Part shown: positions 17,903 to 26,973 of the stretch, piece after piece | How positions within the stretch are numbered: position 1 is the first letter of the stretch | How the letters are laid out: each line of letters begins with the position of its first letter | DNA from: Acetobacter sp. | GTDB taxonomy: Bacteria; Pseudomonadota; Alphaproteobacteria; Acetobacterales; Acetobacteraceae | Direction: 5' to 3' | DNA: 64,000 nt | Assembly: GCF_022483985.1 (NCBI RefSeq) | Contig: NZ_JAKVME010000002.1 | Span: 124,001 to 188,000 of the forward strand | Translations under genes and position numbers: made by a program | Notes under the pieces: model-generated | Database searches by the model: none | What the model was told of the DNA's origin: nothing | The model's input: only the letters and a program-made list of their open reading frames with translations

Positions 17903-20116
17903 TCAGGGCACGGAGGAACTGGGTACGACTGAGGAGCTTTCATATCCCGTTGAAGAGGTTCCGCCAAGCGCTGGCTTTGTCTGGGGCGTAAAGGGTCTGG
18001 GCGTTGAGGGAATTCCTGCGCGTTCCAGCAGCGCCAGAAGGGCCGAGAGCTGGGCCGGCGGGAGGCAGGCATAGTGAGCGCTCACGGTTTCAAGAGAAAA
18101 ATCCGGCATCAGCCGCAGAATCTGGGAACGGACCTCGGCCTGTTCATCCACGCACGATTCAGTGTCGGTTTCCTCAAGCGCCGCAAGACCGGCCAGATGA
18201 AGCGTCAGCATGGAGAGGCGGGTCGGTGACATGCTGCAGGCGATGCGGGACCGTTCCACGGCTTCCCGGGCATTGTCTCCCAGCAGGAAGATCAGCACGA
18301 TGTCCGTGTCGAACAGATCGATGAACGGATGTGTCGGATGACTTCTGCGGAACGTCTTCAGACTGGCTGCCGCCTCACGGGGCCTGTCTTTCACCAGCAG
18401 GGCATAGGCTTCCATGGTGATGGTGATGCCGAGTGACGGCGCGAAGGGTTTTGCTTCTTCAATCAGACGGAGCCCGGCTATCCGTTCCGCTGGCCGATCC
18501 AGCAGAAGGCGGGCCAGTATCAGGCGTCCGATAAGCGTTTCCGGAATGACACGGATCAGGCCGCGCGCCGCCTCGATCGCGGCTGTACGTTCACGGTCAA
18601 TCCTTTCTGGCAGCCACTGTTCGTAGGATCGGATCAGGCCGAAAAGGGCGGTTGTCAGAAGCAGGAAAGGGTGCTGGGGATCACGCCGAAGGGCGCTGTG
18701 CAGCAACTTTTCCGTCGGAAGGAAGCTGGTAGGCTCCTTGCGATTGATGAAGGCGAACGCCCTCAGTCCGGCTTCCAGAGGTGTCAGCTCGTCAGCATGA
18801 CGGTTCGCTGAATTCCGCGCCTCCGCCAGCGCGATTCGCCAGCTGATTTCGGATGTCAGCAGAGCGGCGATCGTGTCGGAGTTTTCGGGGAGAACCGGAA
18901 AGCGCTCTGCCCAGACAATCATGCCGTCCCGCCGCTGGTCGATCACGCGGACAATCAGCCGGATCTGATGATTGAGCGTGCCTTCCGTGGCGCCGGGTAG
19001 AAGGCTGGTCTGTATTTTGGTCTGGACCAGATAATCGCCGGAGGCTCTGGTTTCGAGCTTGGAGGATTCACGTAAGGGGGGTGTCTGAAAAGGCGGAAAC
19101 ACCGCCAGAAACCCCTGATTGGCAAGACCGACGGCTGTCTGGTCCAGAATGGTCTCAAGCGCTGGCGTGACGGCGGTCAGCAACTCGGGTTGCAGAGGCG
19201 AGAAACCGACGCTGGCGATGGTCAGACTGCCTGTGCCCCAGCCTTCCGCTGTGTGTGTGACGTTGTTCGGGACGCCATGAAAGGCGCGTTCGGACGAAAA
19301 ACTGGCTTCGCGGGAAGAGCTTCTTTCCGACAGAATGTCGGCATGCGAGCCGGGGCGGCCAGCACCCTGAGAGGCGCGAAGTTCATCTATCAGCAGCTTG
19401 GTTGAGGCGGATGGTTCATTCGCAAGGGAGTCCCGGAATGTCGCAAGACATTGTTCTGCCGCAAGAAGCGCCGCACTGGTGTCCGCTGTCCTGACCAGCT
19501 CCCGCATCAGGGTTTTCCAGGCATTTTCATTCAGTCGGTCGAGGCGGAGCAGCCTGTTCGCGGCGGCAATCCGCTGCTCCGGATCGGGAAGCGATGTCTG
19601 GGCCTGCTCCAGAACCGTTGTCAGATGCTGCGTCAGGCGGGCGCGCTGCTGTGTCAGCCATTCATCCAGCGCGGGATCGACGGCCTCAAGATCGGTCAGA
19701 AGGGTGGAATCTGTTTCGGGAAGCTTCAGAATGCCGGAAGGAGAAGCGTTCAGGTAGCGCTCGGCGTCAACCGTGGTGAGAACGGGTTTCAGCGTCAGGG
19801 CATGGCGCTGGATATCAAGGATGTCCGTGCCGAGAGGGCTGAGAGCCTCCGAAAGTCTGTGGATTTCCTGCCGCAGGGATGCGCGCGCCTGTTCATCGGA
19901 GCGTCGGCTCCAGAGCAGGTGCGCAAGGGTTTTCCGTGTAACAGGGCGGCGATCCGACAGGGCGAGTATGGCCAGCAATCCGCGTGTCTTGGCGCCTGTT
20001 GGCGTCAGGGCTGTTCCATCAAGCATCTGGACAGCCATGGACCCCAGCAGATCAAGATGCAGAATGGCCGCCTGAGATTTCCTCAGTCCGGGTTTAATGG
20101 TGCCGAACAGACCCAT
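17903..20116 (-). CDS. SARP-like regulator (winged helix, BTAD, C-terminal repeat domain)
   Basis: A 737-residue transcriptional activator of the SARP/AfsR type. Residues about 20-110 form an OmpR-like winged helix (LTPTGAKTRGLLAILALSDR, RKTLAHLLWSRRSDEQARAS), followed by the bacterial transcriptional activation domain (about 115-250, WLTQQRARLTQHLTTVLEQA, RLNENAWKTLMRELVRTADT). The rest, about 290-700, has a beta-rich part and helical TPR-like repeats (LLERAG, LLLTTALFGLIRSYEQWLPE). No NB-ARC ATPase Walker motif is visible. SARPs activate secondary-metabolite and secretion genes, and here it stands beside a Hint-domain protein and a double-glycine peptide exporter, so they are likely targets. 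It has its own promoter region, since a terminator lies upstream. Confidence 0.8.
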   Translation of the reverse strand: MGLFGTIKPGLRKSQAAILHLDLLGSMAVQMLDGTALTPTGAKTRGLLAILALSDRRPVTRKTLAHLLWSRRSDEQARASLRQEIHRLSEALSPLGTDILDIQRHALTLKPVLTTVDAERYLNASPSGILKLPETDSTLLTDLEAVDPALDEWLTQQRARLTQHLTTVLEQAQTSLPDPEQRIAAANRLLRLDRLNENAWKTLMRELVRTADTSAALLAAEQCLATFRDSLANEPSASTKLLIDELRASQGAGRPGSHADILSERSSSREASFSSERAFHGVPNNVTHTAEGWGTGSLTIASVGFSPLQPELLTAVTPALETILDQTAVGLANQGFLAVFPPFQTPPLRESSKLETRASGDYLVQTKIQTSLLPGATEGTLNHQIRLIVRVIDQRRDGMIVWAERFPVLPENSDTIAALLTSEISWRIALAEARNSANRHADELTPLEAGLRAFAFINRKEPTSFLPTEKLLHSALRRDPQHPFLLLTTALFGLIRSYEQWLPERIDRERTAAIEAARGLIRVIPETLIGRLILARLLLDRPAERIAGLRLIEEAKPFAPSLGITITMEAYALLVKDRPREAAASLKTFRRSHPTHPFIDLFDTDIVLIFLLGDNAREAVERSRIACSMSPTRLSMLTLHLAGLAALEETDTESCVDEQAEVRSQILRLMPDFSLETVSAHYACLPPAQLSALLALLERAGIPSTPRPFTPQTKPALGGTSSTGYESSSVVPSSSVP

Positions 20117-20483
20117 GTGTCCCTGATCCCTCCTGTGTCGCCGACCCTTTTTTCCGGTTCGGACACGCGCCTCCGATAGTGGGGCTTCCGATAATGGGTA
20201 AGTGTGCAGCGAAACAGTTTCGCGGAAATGAACGTGACACGCAGGACTATGTTTTGACTGTTGCTCGGAAACTGATGGATAGGCTGTAAAAGAGGCTTTA
20301 TTTTGGTAGGAATCATTTCATTACAAAAACAGCTTTGACTGCCCATGTCAGGCTGTGGGCGATTTCCTCCCGTTCTGCATAACGAAAGAGATCCCTATAA
20401 ATACGAATCAGAAACAAAAAAAACCGTTTCAGGAAGAAAGGGTCGAAACCTGATTCGTCTCTTTCCTGAGAATATCGGTCAAT

Positions 20484-20507
20484 AAAAAAAGGGAGGCAAT
20501 GCCCCCC
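20484..20507 (-). terminator. Intrinsic terminator after the Hint-domain gene
   Basis: Read on the minus strand, GGGGGGC and GCCTCCC pair (one G-T) around an ATT loop and are followed by seven Ts. It lies about 55 bases past the Hint gene stop. The rest of the 446-base gap (20117-20562) holds no gene and should contain the promoter of the SARP-like regulator. Confidence 0.8.
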
Positions 20508-20562
20508 TTTCTCAACCCTGATCTTTGATCAGGGGTATGCCCGTCAGAAACTCCGGATCGGG

Positions 20563-22299
20563 TCAGGCAACCTGAACAGCAGCCTGTTCCGCATCCGCCG
20601 TGCGATAGGGGCCAGCCACCAGAACTTCGATTTCCACCATGCGGGCAAACAGGCCCTCACTGGCGGAACCCAGTGACAGAAGGGCATTGCCGGAAGTCCA
20701 GCGACCCACGCCACCTTCGTAAGCCTGCCAGCCGCTGATCTCGGTTTCGCTCAGATGGCTGGTCAGAATGGAGCGGTCACGACCATTGGTGACAACCACT
20801 TCACCCACGACCACGCCGAGATCACGACGGTCATCGCAGAAGGGACCAATCATCTCGGACGGACGTGCCGTGCGGGAGACGATGCGGACATCGGCGACGG
20901 TCGAGGGAACCATGAAGCTGTAGGTGTTGCCCGTGTGACGGACAGCGCGGATTTCACGGCCATCTTCGGCGACGAGGCGGATATCCGGGTCGTTGGTCGT
21001 TTCCGCAGCGTTGTCTGCAACGGACAGGCCAAGCGTCTCGGCGCGGGCGGCAACGGTCTTCCAGATCGGTTCGACGGTTGCCTGATCCGTCACCAGCGGC
21101 GCGCCGGCGTCGTTTTCCCAGGTCTTGCCGCCTGTAATGACAAAACCACCGGCGAAGTGGGGACGCAGTGCGCGGACCGTAGAGTTTTCAAACGTGCCGC
21201 GGTTGCCCGTGTCGAGATAGCTTTCCGTTTCCAGACCTTCGGAGACGATCACGCCATGCTGTGCAAGCTCGACATGATAGAAGTCGAAGGCGGTGATGGA
21301 GCGGTCGATCAGGATCGATGCGCCGTTGACCAGCATGCGGACCGGAACAAACTTGCCATCAACATGGACGCAATGCTCGGAGGTGACGAGCAGGTCGCGG
21401 TGCGGCGCGCCCTCACCGAAGGCGTCCTTGCGGATGCGGACCGGATAGGCGTCGACGTCGAAGCCGAGGGCGGCGACATCAGCGTGCGAACGGCCAAGCC
21501 ATGCGAGCGGACGGAAAACGGTCTGGCCGTTCTCGATGACGGCGATTTCGTCGCCCTCGACCAGCGTCTCGACCGGCTTCTCTCCGTTGCGTGTCAGGAT
21601 ATGCGTGCCCGGCAGGAAGCATCCGTCAATGCAGTTTGTGCCGCTCTGCGGATAGAAATACTGCGTTGATGACGGGTTGGAGAACGTGCCGCCAACACCC
21701 GTGACGGACACACCGTAATAGCCGGATGCGTTGTTGCCGTGGGGATTTGAGTCGCTGGGGTTTGCGGGAATCGAGCTGCTCTGCTTCACAACCAGTGTGG
21801 AACTGTCTGTATAGCTGCCCTCAATACCGATGGTTTTGCCAAATCCGCCCGGAATGTCGTTGGTGCACAGGGAAGCGCCGGAACCGAAATTGGTGATCGT
21901 CGCGTTCTGAAGGGCAGGATAGGTGTAATACTGGTCGCCACCGGCGGAGATGTCTTTACCCACGAGATTGGCTTCGTAGGACCATTTGCCCGTGTCGTTG
22001 TTCAGAACCAGAGACGAGCCCTGACCGCTCATGTCGATCTTGCCAGCGACGCTGGTGCCCTTGCCGTCGGATTCGATCGTCAGATGAGCGCCGTTGACGT
22101 TGATACCGCCCGTGGAACCGGAAGCGTTGTACTCCTTGATGACGGCTGTGCCGATCGTCGCGCCGCCTTCGAGAACGTAGTATTTGCCGGTCTCAAGGGT
22201 AATGGTGCCGGAATTGGAAGCGAGCACATATGGATCGCTCTCTGTGCCGCTGCCTGCTGTGTATGCGGCGTACTGTGTCGTGGTCGCTGCTGTAACCAT
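20563..22299 (-). CDS. Hint (hedgehog/intein) domain protein with beta-rich N-terminal passenger
   Basis: A 578-residue protein. The first 220 residues are Ser/Thr/Gly/Asn-rich and look like a beta-helix or adhesin-type passenger (YYVLEGGATIGTAVIKEYNA, GGINVNGAHLTIESDGKG). The Hint domain begins at Cys227 in the typical CFLPGTHILTRNGEKPVETL, has the TSEHCVHVDGKFVPVRMLVN block, and ends with HVELAQHGVIVSEGLETESY. Such Cys-led Hint domains can cleave the peptide bond before the Cys. No Sec signal peptide is visible. Residues 430-578 form a further domain of unknown role (RLVAEDGREIRAVRHTGNTY). It is transcribed divergently from the double-glycine peptide gene, with a shared 400-base control region. 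Similar Hint proteins are common in acetic acid bacteria; cargo and partners are unknown. Confidence 0.82.
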   Translation of the reverse strand: MVTAATTTQYAAYTAGSGTESDPYVLASNSGTITLETGKYYVLEGGATIGTAVIKEYNASGSTGGINVNGAHLTIESDGKGTSVAGKIDMSGQGSSLVLNNDTGKWSYEANLVGKDISAGGDQYYTYPALQNATITNFGSGASLCTNDIPGGFGKTIGIEGSYTDSSTLVVKQSSSIPANPSDSNPHGNNASGYYGVSVTGVGGTFSNPSSTQYFYPQSGTNCIDGCFLPGTHILTRNGEKPVETLVEGDEIAVIENGQTVFRPLAWLGRSHADVAALGFDVDAYPVRIRKDAFGEGAPHRDLLVTSEHCVHVDGKFVPVRMLVNGASILIDRSITAFDFYHVELAQHGVIVSEGLETESYLDTGNRGTFENSTVRALRPHFAGGFVITGGKTWENDAGAPLVTDQATVEPIWKTVAARAETLGLSVADNAAETTNDPDIRLVAEDGREIRAVRHTGNTYSFMVPSTVADVRIVSRTARPSEMIGPFCDDRRDLGVVVGEVVVTNGRDRSILTSHLSETEISGWQAYEGGVGRWTSGNALLSLGSASEGLFARMVEIEVLVAGPYRTADAEQAAVQVA

Positions 22300-22393
22300 G
22301 ATGTCTGATCACTCCTGATCGTTTGTCCGGTCGTGCCGGTGTTTGTTTTTGATTAACGACAAGGCGAAAAATCTGTCAACAAAATAAAACGTA

Positions 22394-22416
22394 AATGTTT
22401 GTAAAATACAAACATT
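22394..22416. promoter_or_regulatory. Perfect 23-bp palindrome between Hint and peptide genes
   Basis: AATGTTTGTA and TACAAACATT form perfect 10-base arms around AAA. It is centred about 105 bases upstream of the Hint gene start and about 295 upstream of the peptide gene, in a strongly AT-rich divergent promoter region. A regulator operator is the likeliest reading. A direct repeat of GTTAA, 12 bases apart, lies nearer the peptide gene (around 22530) and could be a SARP-type site, but that is weak. Confidence 0.55.
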
Positions 22417-22698
22417 CGTCTGACAATTTGTTGCTGCCCTCTGGAGGCGTAAGATGTGCGGATCAAAAGATTCACCAATATGCTGACGGTTTAAGGATTT
22501 ATCTGATTTATTGTGGCGATGTAACAAAATGCGTTAACGGTTTTGTTAATGATTTATTCGCTGGAAGAAATGTTGAAAAAACATTAACAGAAAGTCAGCG
22601 TGATGGGCGGCGTGGCCTTGCATCGCTCTAGAACCGGTCGGAAAGGTCAGGCACAGCCCGGTCGCGGTCGGTTTCATTATTACGGAGATCGAATAGAC

Positions 22699-23085
22699 AT
22701 GCGTGAACTTACAACGACAGAAATGACCGAAGTGTCCGGCGGCTGCTGGAACTATAATCCCTGTGGTTACCAGCCGGTCGTTTGTGGTCCGAGCGCTGCC
22801 ACCATCGCAGCCTATGCCGGTTATCTGGCTGGCGAATACAACATCCGCGCAGACATCTTCAACGGCGCAAGCTGCTCGACCATCCAGTCCGCGATCAGCA
22901 ACATGTACGCTGACACCAAGCTGGGCTACACCGAAGGTCTGAGCATGACGGTCGCACAGGCGAAGACCCTGCTGGGCAATGTCCAGTCCGCGATTCGTGG
23001 CGCTGTGACCACAAACCGCTGGGGATGCATTACTGCAATGACCACAATTACATTCCCGCCTTCAGCCAGCGGCGGTCTGGGCTAA
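22699..23085 (+). CDS. Double-glycine leader secreted protein (bacteriocin-like, 128 aa)
   Basis: The product starts MRELTTTEMTEVSGG, which fits the double-glycine leader consensus at every key site: Leu -12, Glu -8, Met -7, Val -4, Gly -2, Gly -1. Cleavage after Gly15 by a C39 peptidase would release a 113-residue cargo starting with Cys16. The cargo has five cysteines (16, 22, 29, 59, 110), three of them clustered in CWNYNPCGYQPVVC, and a Gly/Ala-rich, weakly amphipathic body. It is longer than classical class II bacteriocins. GGAG lies about 11 bases before the ATG at 22699; upstream in-frame codons lack a leader and a ribosome site. A strong terminator follows, and the matching exporter genes come next. 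Killing, adhesion or signalling roles are all possible. Confidence 0.75.
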   Translation: MRELTTTEMTEVSGGCWNYNPCGYQPVVCGPSAATIAAYAGYLAGEYNIRADIFNGASCSTIQSAISNMYADTKLGYTEGLSMTVAQAKTLLGNVQSAIRGAVTTNRWGCITAMTTITFPPSASGGLG

Positions 23086-23096
23086 AAAGCAGACGC

Positions 23097-23136
23097 TATA
23101 TGGGGAGGCTTCAGGCTTCCCCATATTTTTTGTGCA
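23097..23136 (+). terminator. Strong intrinsic terminator between peptide and exporter genes
   Basis: ATATGGGGAGGC and GCTTCCCCATAT form a long stem with a short TTCAG-type loop (one internal mismatch allowed), followed by six Ts. It starts about 12 bases after the peptide stop. It would end most transcripts after the peptide gene and let only a minority reach the exporter genes, if these lack their own promoter. Confidence 0.85.
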
Positions 23137-23221
23137 TGATTTCTTTTTTTTGGTTTTTCTTTATTGTTTTGATGTGAGGTTGTAAGACCACCCCCTCGGC
23201 ACCTTAAGGTCTCCTCTCTGT

Positions 23222-24541
23222 ATGTCTTCTCTCTACCGTCAGGAAGCGCTTGACGCCCGTCGACAGGCGTGGCTGGGGCAGGTGCAGGCGAGCCAGTCCC
23301 TTTCCATACGCGTTATTTCCTGGGTCACGCTGGCGTTGGTCGTTCTGGCCATTCTTTATGTCTATTTCGGCCTTTATACACGTCGCGTCCATGCTACGGG
23401 CTACATGCTCCCCCCTACAGGGCTGATCACCATTGACGCCAGCGCGGCCGGTATCATCAGCAACCGGTTGGCGGAAGAAGGCCAGCATGTCAGCAAGGGC
23501 CAGAAGCTTTTTACCATTGATCTGGAAGCCCGCTCCTCAACCGGTCCGACGCAGGAACAGGTTCTTGGACAGCTCCGCAGACAGCGCGAGTTGCTGGAGC
23601 GTCAGAAAGAAATCCGTATTGCGGACGCGCCCGTGGAAAAGCAGGCGCTGATCAACCAGATACGCAATCTTCAGCAGCAGCATAATCTGACCGGTCTTCA
23701 GCTTTCCAACGACGCCAAGGTGCTGCCGGTGGTGGAAGCCGCCGTGAACCGCATGAAAAACGCCCAGAGCGCGCATCTCGTCACGGAAACACAGTTCCAG
23801 AGCCAGCTCTATACCTATGCGCAACTGCTCAGCAGCCATGCCCAGTTCATGCAGACCTATACGGATACTGAAGGCAAGATTTCAGACAACACGTCCAAGC
23901 TGATGCGCTACGACCGTCAGACGGCGCATGACATCAATGATCTGGACCGACAGATTTCCGATATCGACAAGCAGATCGACGAGAGCGAAAGCCATCGCAC
24001 CATTATCGTCGAAGCGCCCGATGATGGCATTCTTTCCGCCGTGCGCGGCAATCTTGGCCAGCAGGTCTCTGCCGGAACGCCGCTTGTCACGCTTCTGCCG
24101 ACGGGCCGGTCGCTTGATGCGGAACTGTATGTCAGCAGCGCTTCCATAGGCTTTCTGCGTGAGGGCGAGCCTGTGCTCATGCATTACGCCGCTTTTCCCT
24201 ATCAGCGTTTTGGTCTGGCGCGTGGCCGGGTTGTGGAAATAACCAGAGCGCCGATTACGGAATCCCAGCCGGGCAAGGGGCAGCAGCAGTCCGCGTCCGG
24301 CGGTCAGGACAAGAAAGACAGTGGCGGTGGATCGGGTGGCAGCGATCTTTATCGTATCCGGGTCAAGCCGGATCAGCCCTACATCATGGCTTATGGTGAG
24401 AAAAAACCGCTGGAAGCCGGAATGGAAGTCGAGGCGGATATCGCCATCGATTCGCGTCGCCTCTATCAGTGGATATTCGACCCCGTGATCAGCATGCGCG
24501 AAAGCATCGTCGCCATCAGTGGGGGGCTCGTCGACAAATGA
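23222..24541 (+). CDS. HlyD-family membrane-fusion protein
   Basis: Periplasmic adaptor of a type-I-like peptide export pump. The 439-residue protein has one N-terminal transmembrane helix (about 30-50, VISWVTLALVVLAILYVYFG), a split biotinyl-lipoyl domain (TGLITIDASAAGIISNRLAE and VEAPDDGILSAVRGNLGQQV), a long coiled coil in between (about 105-270), and a beta-barrel domain with LYVSSASIGFLREGEPVLMH. A Gly/Ser/Lys/Gln-rich insert (about 350-380) is unusual. The C-terminus ends like other adaptors of C39 exporters (RRLYQWIFDPVISMRESI). Its stop overlaps the exporter start (ATGA), so both are translated together. It probably accepts the double-glycine protein encoded just upstream. Confidence 0.9.
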   Translation: MSSLYRQEALDARRQAWLGQVQASQSLSIRVISWVTLALVVLAILYVYFGLYTRRVHATGYMLPPTGLITIDASAAGIISNRLAEEGQHVSKGQKLFTIDLEARSSTGPTQEQVLGQLRRQRELLERQKEIRIADAPVEKQALINQIRNLQQQHNLTGLQLSNDAKVLPVVEAAVNRMKNAQSAHLVTETQFQSQLYTYAQLLSSHAQFMQTYTDTEGKISDNTSKLMRYDRQTAHDINDLDRQISDIDKQIDESESHRTIIVEAPDDGILSAVRGNLGQQVSAGTPLVTLLPTGRSLDAELYVSSASIGFLREGEPVLMHYAAFPYQRFGLARGRVVEITRAPITESQPGKGQQQSASGGQDKKDSGGGSGGSDLYRIRVKPDQPYIMAYGEKKPLEAGMEVEADIAIDSRRLYQWIFDPVISMRESIVAISGGLVDK

Positions 24542-26784
24542 GCGAGGCCTTCAATTCCCTCCAGTTCGGTTTCGGCAAGAAAACACCGGTGATTCTTCAG
24601 GTCGAGGCCGCGGAATGCGGTATCGCCTGCCTCGCCATGATCATGGCCCATTATGGTCATCAGATCGATCTGGCGACCCTGCGTCGGCGTTACTCGGTTT
24701 CGATTCAGGGCGTGACGCTTCGCAGCCTTGTCCAGATTGCAGACCATATGGGATTCTCGACCCGCGCCGTCAGGCTCGATCTCGACGATCTCGTTAATCT
24801 CAAAAAGCCCTGCATCCTGCACTGGGGCATGAATCATTTCGTGGTGCTCACGCAGGTCAAGGGTGACAGGATCACCATCAATGATCCTGCTGTCGGAAAC
24901 CGCACCATCACCATGGACGAGGTTTCCCGCGAGTTCACAGGCGTCGCGCTGGAAGCCACTCCCAACGAATCCTTCGAAAAGAAGGATGAGCGCGAGACGA
25001 TCCGTCTGGGCGATCTGTTCCGTCATGTCGCGGGACTGCGCGGCGCGCTCATGGGATTGTTCTTCCTGTCCCTCGGGCTGGAAGTCATCGCGCTGATCTC
25101 GCCGATGGTCTCTCAGGTCATGATCGACGAGGTCATTGTCACAGCCGATCATGACCTGCTGAAAACCATCACCTTCGGACTGGCGCTGCTGCTTCTGTTG
25201 CAGATGTTCATCGGCTCTGTCCGTACATGGGCGGTGACACTGTTCAGCACCAAGGTCGGTCTGGAGTGGAACACCAGCCTGTTCGATCACCTGACCCGCC
25301 TGCCGCTGGATTACTTCAGCAAGCGTCATGTCGGCGACGTGCTGTCGCGCTTCGGGTCACTGGGCACCATCCAGCAGACCATGACGACGGACATGGTGCA
25401 GACCGTCATGGATGGCATCATGGGTGTCGGCATGGGCATCATGCTGTTTATCTATGGTGGCTGGCTGGGACTGGTCGCCTGTATCGCTCTGGCGCTCGAT
25501 ATCCTGCTGCGTCTGGTGACATACAGCACCTACCGCGAAGCTTCCGAGGAACAGATTGTCGTCAGCGCCAAGCAGCAGAGTCATTTCATCGAGACTTTGC
25601 GCGGCATGGCCAGCGTCAAGCTGCTCGGGCTGCGGGAGCGTCGGCGCGCTACCTGGCTGAACATCGTTATCGATAGTATCAACATCAAATTGCGGCTACA
25701 GCGCTTCGATCTGATCTATGGCCGTCTCGGTGACTTCATCTTCGGCGCGGACCGTCTGATCATGATGGTGCTGGGAGCCTATCAGGTCATGGACGGTTCC
25801 ATGTCTGTCGGTATGCTGGTCGCCTTCCTGTCTTACAAGGACCAGTTTGCGAGCCGCGTCGGCTCTCTGGTCAACACAGGTTTCAAGCTGCGTATGCTGA
25901 ATATCCAGACTGACCGTCTGGCTGACATCGTCATGACCGAACCCGAGCCTGTGTCGGAAACGACGCCCGGCACGCATTACGAGGGTTCCGCAGCACTTTC
26001 CAGTCGGGGGGTGTCGGTGCGGTATGCTGCTCAGGAACCCTGGATTTTCCGTGGACTCGATCTGGATGTTCCTGCCGGCTCCAGCGTCGCGATCATCGGT
26101 CCGTCAGGCTGTGGCAAGACAACGCTGCTCAAGGCCATGATGGGACTGCATGCGCTGGATGAAGGCAATATCTACATCGACGGCGTGGATACGGCGGTGT
26201 TGTCGATGGAAACCTACCGCGAGCGTATCGCGGGCGTGTTGCAGGATGATGGCCTCTTCTCGGGTTCCATTGCTGACAATATCAGCGGTTTTGCGGATGA
26301 TCCGGATCAGGCCCTGATTGCCGACTGTGCGTCGAAGGCCGCCATTCTTGAAGATATCAAGCGTATGCCGATGGGTTTCGAGACTCTGGTGGGTGATATG
26401 GGCGGTGCCCTGTCGGGCGGCCAGAAGCAGCGTGTCATTCTGGCGCGCGCGCTCTACAAACGTCCGCAGATCCTGTTCCTAGATGAAGCCACCAGCCATC
26501 TTGATGAACACACGGAATCCATCGTGGCGCAATCCCTGCGGGCGATGAACGTTACGCGCGTCATGGTTGCACACAGACCTGCGACCATTGCCCATGCTGA
26601 CTACATCTACTCCTTTGAGCCGGGTGGCACGCTGACGCTTCGCAAGGCTCCGCAAGAGCAGCCGGTCCAGCAGCCCGCGCCACAGGCGGAGCAGCCAGCA
26701 CCGCAGCAGACAGCGCCCGTCGCTCCGCCGTCCTATGGCAGCTCGTTCGGCTATGGTGGTGGCTGGCCTGCGAGGCCTCAATAG
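24538..26784 (+). CDS. ABC exporter with N-terminal C39 peptidase (PCAT)
   Basis: Cuts double-glycine leaders and exports the cargo with ATP. The 748-residue protein has a C39 domain (about 10-140) with oxyanion Gln21, catalytic Cys27 (QVEAAECGIACLAM), His100 (HWGMNHFVVL) and Asp116 (INDPAVGNR), so the protease is predicted active. The transmembrane domain spans about 165-450. The nucleotide-binding domain has Walker A GPSGCGKTTLLKAM, signature LSGGQKQRVILARAL and Walker B ILFLDEATSHLDEH. A C-terminal tail of about 45 residues is Pro/Gln-rich, then Gly/Tyr-rich, which is atypical. The ATG at 24538 overlaps the hlyD-like stop. The double-glycine gene at 22699 is the obvious substrate. Confidence 0.92.
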   Translation: MSEAFNSLQFGFGKKTPVILQVEAAECGIACLAMIMAHYGHQIDLATLRRRYSVSIQGVTLRSLVQIADHMGFSTRAVRLDLDDLVNLKKPCILHWGMNHFVVLTQVKGDRITINDPAVGNRTITMDEVSREFTGVALEATPNESFEKKDERETIRLGDLFRHVAGLRGALMGLFFLSLGLEVIALISPMVSQVMIDEVIVTADHDLLKTITFGLALLLLLQMFIGSVRTWAVTLFSTKVGLEWNTSLFDHLTRLPLDYFSKRHVGDVLSRFGSLGTIQQTMTTDMVQTVMDGIMGVGMGIMLFIYGGWLGLVACIALALDILLRLVTYSTYREASEEQIVVSAKQQSHFIETLRGMASVKLLGLRERRRATWLNIVIDSINIKLRLQRFDLIYGRLGDFIFGADRLIMMVLGAYQVMDGSMSVGMLVAFLSYKDQFASRVGSLVNTGFKLRMLNIQTDRLADIVMTEPEPVSETTPGTHYEGSAALSSRGVSVRYAAQEPWIFRGLDLDVPAGSSVAIIGPSGCGKTTLLKAMMGLHALDEGNIYIDGVDTAVLSMETYRERIAGVLQDDGLFSGSIADNISGFADDPDQALIADCASKAAILEDIKRMPMGFETLVGDMGGALSGGQKQRVILARALYKRPQILFLDEATSHLDEHTESIVAQSLRAMNVTRVMVAHRPATIAHADYIYSFEPGGTLTLRKAPQEQPVQQPAPQAEQPAPQQTAPVAPPSYGSSFGYGGGWPARPQ

Positions 26785-26973
26785 GAATGGTTTGACCGGG
26801 CTGCTCTGATTTACAGAATATCTTGAAACCGAGAATCTTCCGTATGTCTTGGTTTTCGAGCAGGCGGTAGGGGCTGAGTGAAACGGTCGGGCATCCATCT
26901 GCCAGAACGGGATATGAAGTGTTCTGTTCATGGTTTTTAGGGTTTGGTGACAACCGCATGTTATGAAACGCGG

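Noticed and set aside
20755..21669. 304-residue plus-strand frame opposite the Hint gene
   Set aside because: Asp/Gly/Ala-rich shadow; the Hint motif CFLPGT is on the minus strand with a terminator after it.
26785..26973. Possible small RNA or insertion remnant before the DUF4279 gene
   Set aside because: No stable hairpin, T-run or repeat end could be supported by eye.
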